From NCBI RefSeq assembly GCF_000373245.1, contig NZ_KB890755.1, positions 1 to 47,523 of the forward strand: 47,523 bases of DNA, written 5' to 3'. The notes beneath the pieces are model-generated. The model worked only from the letters and a program-made list of their open reading frames with translations. It did not search any database and had not been told where the DNA came from. This DNA comes from Echinicola pacifica DSM 19836. Its GTDB lineage: Bacteria; Bacteroidota; Bacteroidia; Cytophagales; Cyclobacteriaceae. The translations under genes and the position numbers were made by a program. Positions within the stretch are counted from its first letter, which is position 1, and each line of letters opens with the position of its first letter. Shown here piece by piece: positions 46,312 to 47,523 of this stretch.

Positions 46312-47523
46312 TTAATTTCTCAAAAGATTCAGGGTGCCTCGGCGAACTTCTCCTGTCTCACCAGTTTCCACTACCCAGAAATAAGACCCAGGAGCCATCT
46401 GCTTGCCTTCGCTATTTCCGTCCCATCCTTTAGTGGCATCATAGGTGATAAACACCCGCTTTCCACTTCTTTCATAAATCATCACCCGTACATCACTATA
46501 GTACTTCAGATCAGGCACCTGCCAGGTGTCATTGTCCCCGTCACCATTCGGCGTGAAGGTGTTGAATATCTCGATATCCTTCAGGGAGATGCGCAGACGG
46601 GATATCTCAAACTCACGCTCCACTCGGTTTCCATCTGCATCGGTCACCGCCACCATGATGCTGAAGCTCGTCTGGCCAGCCAATGGCGCCGCACTCATCC
46701 AGTATAGCATCCCATCAGCAATTCCAAATAGGGAGTTATCTGCCACTCCGGAAACCAATTCCAGCTGGTGCTCATCATCTGCATCATCCACGATCTCCAA
46801 AGATCCAATGGCAATCTGACTGCTTTTACGATCCGCTTTGAATGAATTATTGGTCAAAAGTATATTCTTCGGAGCCGCCTTGGCCTTCACCACTATCTCA
46901 ATACTCGCCGCTGGTACCTCCTGAGTGGATATTCCCTCAGACAATAGTACCTTGCCCGACACCGCATAGGTTCCTCTGCTTCTCAAATTCAGCCCATTGG
47001 TATTCCACTGAACAGGCAGATTGATCAGCTCGTCATTTTCGGTACGTACCAGCACGGTGCCTGGCAGCGCCAGCTCAGCAAGCTCCGCCCCCCAATCGGC
47101 TTCCAAGCTTCCCGATGGATATACTTCCTCGATGATCCTAGCCTCTATAGTGAATAGGGCCGGCGTAAATGCTATATTATAATTGCCACCAGCACTTAGC
47201 GACCCCTGACTGATCGCGTATTGTCCCACTTTTTCTCCTGCCTCTCTTTGTAAATCCCCACTTATCATAGTCGCTGATTCATCCCACTGTAAGCCAGTAA
47301 GCTGGTAGCTTAAGGACGGATCGCTCATTCCAAACACCTTCGTTTTAGCATCTGCAATTACCGTCAATTCGGCCTTAGCAATTTCCAAAACTCCCGTTTC
47401 ATAGCTAAGTTCATAATTGGCAGAGCTTAAGCCTGAGGCTTTAATCGCATAAGCCCCGACAGCCTCTCCTTCTTCGCGAGTATATTCCAAGGCTCCTTCC
47501 AGATCCGCTGCTCCATCTTCCCT
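46312..47523 (-). CDS. MBG-repeat protein with CHU_C (type B) C-terminal sorting domain, 5' end missing
   Basis: 403 codons of the 3' end; the frame is still open at the right edge, so the start lies outside. Two MBG-like beta repeats (with AKAELTVIADAKTKVFGMSD) are followed by a Bacterial Ig-like segment (about 125-215 of the visible part), a cadherin-like region containing AGQTSFSIMVAVTDADGN and the gliding-motility-associated C-terminal domain (FNTFTPNGDGDNDTW ... GSYFWVVETGETG). That last domain is a type IX secretion sorting signal. Probably a large surface adhesin. Confidence 0.9.
   Translation of the reverse strand, partial: REDGAADLEGALEYTREEGEAVGAYAIKASGLSSANYELSYETGVLEIAKAELTVIADAKTKVFGMSDPSLSYQLTGLQWDESATMISGDLQREAGEKVGQYAISQGSLSAGGNYNIAFTPALFTIEARIIEEVYPSGSLEADWGAELAELALPGTVLVRTENDELINLPVQWNTNGLNLRSRGTYAVSGKVLLSEGISTQEVPAASIEIVVKAKAAPKNILLTNNSFKADRKSSQIAIGSLEIVDDADDEHQLELVSGVADNSLFGIADGMLYWMSAAPLAGQTSFSIMVAVTDADGNRVEREFEISRLRISLKDIEIFNTFTPNGDGDNDTWQVPDLKYYSDVRVMIYERSGKRVFITYDATKGWDGNSEGKQMAPGSYFWVVETGETGEVRRGTLNLLRN

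Noticed and set aside
1-47523. CRISPR array, insertion sequence, phage or integrase gene
   Set aside because: No regular spaced repeats, no transposase, integrase or phage structural gene recognised on either strand.

Overview
The window looks like a chromosomal segment of a free-living Bacteroidota, most plausibly of the order Cytophagales (my inference from gene content; no 16S is present). The signs are two SusC/SusD outer-membrane importer pairs, each preceded by an ECF sigma factor and a FecR anti-sigma factor, a PorP/SprF plus CHU_C-terminal protein pair of the type IX secretion/gliding kind, several TAnnTTTG promoter elements, and many lipoproteins.

Layout. 1-436 holds an isolated minus-strand tRNA-like gene with its own promoter and terminator. 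437-11885 (minus) is a sigma-fecR-susC-susD locus followed by three predicted lipoprotein enzymes: a class C beta-lactamase-fold serine hydrolase, a 501-residue MurI-type glutamate racemase homologue, and an N-acyl-D-amino-acid deacylase homologue. Together they suggest an envelope pathway for D-amino-acid (perhaps D-glutamate) compounds rather than a glycan locus. 12007-15614 (minus) has an acyltransferase-3 membrane protein and two glycoside hydrolase lipoproteins (clan GH-A-like and GH43). 16194-25030 is a surface polysaccharide cluster: an ABC exporter and seven glycosyltransferases, part of it visibly AT-rich. 25279-28854 (minus) has a small membrane protein and the proline operon proC-proB-proA. 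29240-36281 is a multistep phosphorelay (a 1314-residue hybrid kinase, a stand-alone Hpt protein and an NtrC-type sigma-54 activator), interrupted by one plus-strand glycosyltransferase. 36899-44785 (minus) is a second sigma/fecR/susC/susD locus with no enzyme attached. 45321-47523 (minus) has the PorP/SprF gene and the 3' part of an MBG-repeat adhesin-like protein that runs off the right edge.

How the genes work together. The two sigma/FecR modules probably sense substrate through the STN domains of their own SusC transporters. A G-rich motif recurs in front of both sigma genes and the first fecR. In the first locus the product would be imported or processed at the cell surface by the three lipoproteins. 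The phosphorelay may control envelope or polysaccharide genes through sigma-54, but no target is visible here.

Most noteworthy are (1) the tRNA-like gene, which combines tRNA-Asp-type identity nucleotides (anticodon GUC, C38, G73) with a tRNA-Leu-like D arm and a 54-nt variable region, and (2) the SusCD-linked set of exported D-amino-acid enzymes with a lipoprotein racemase.
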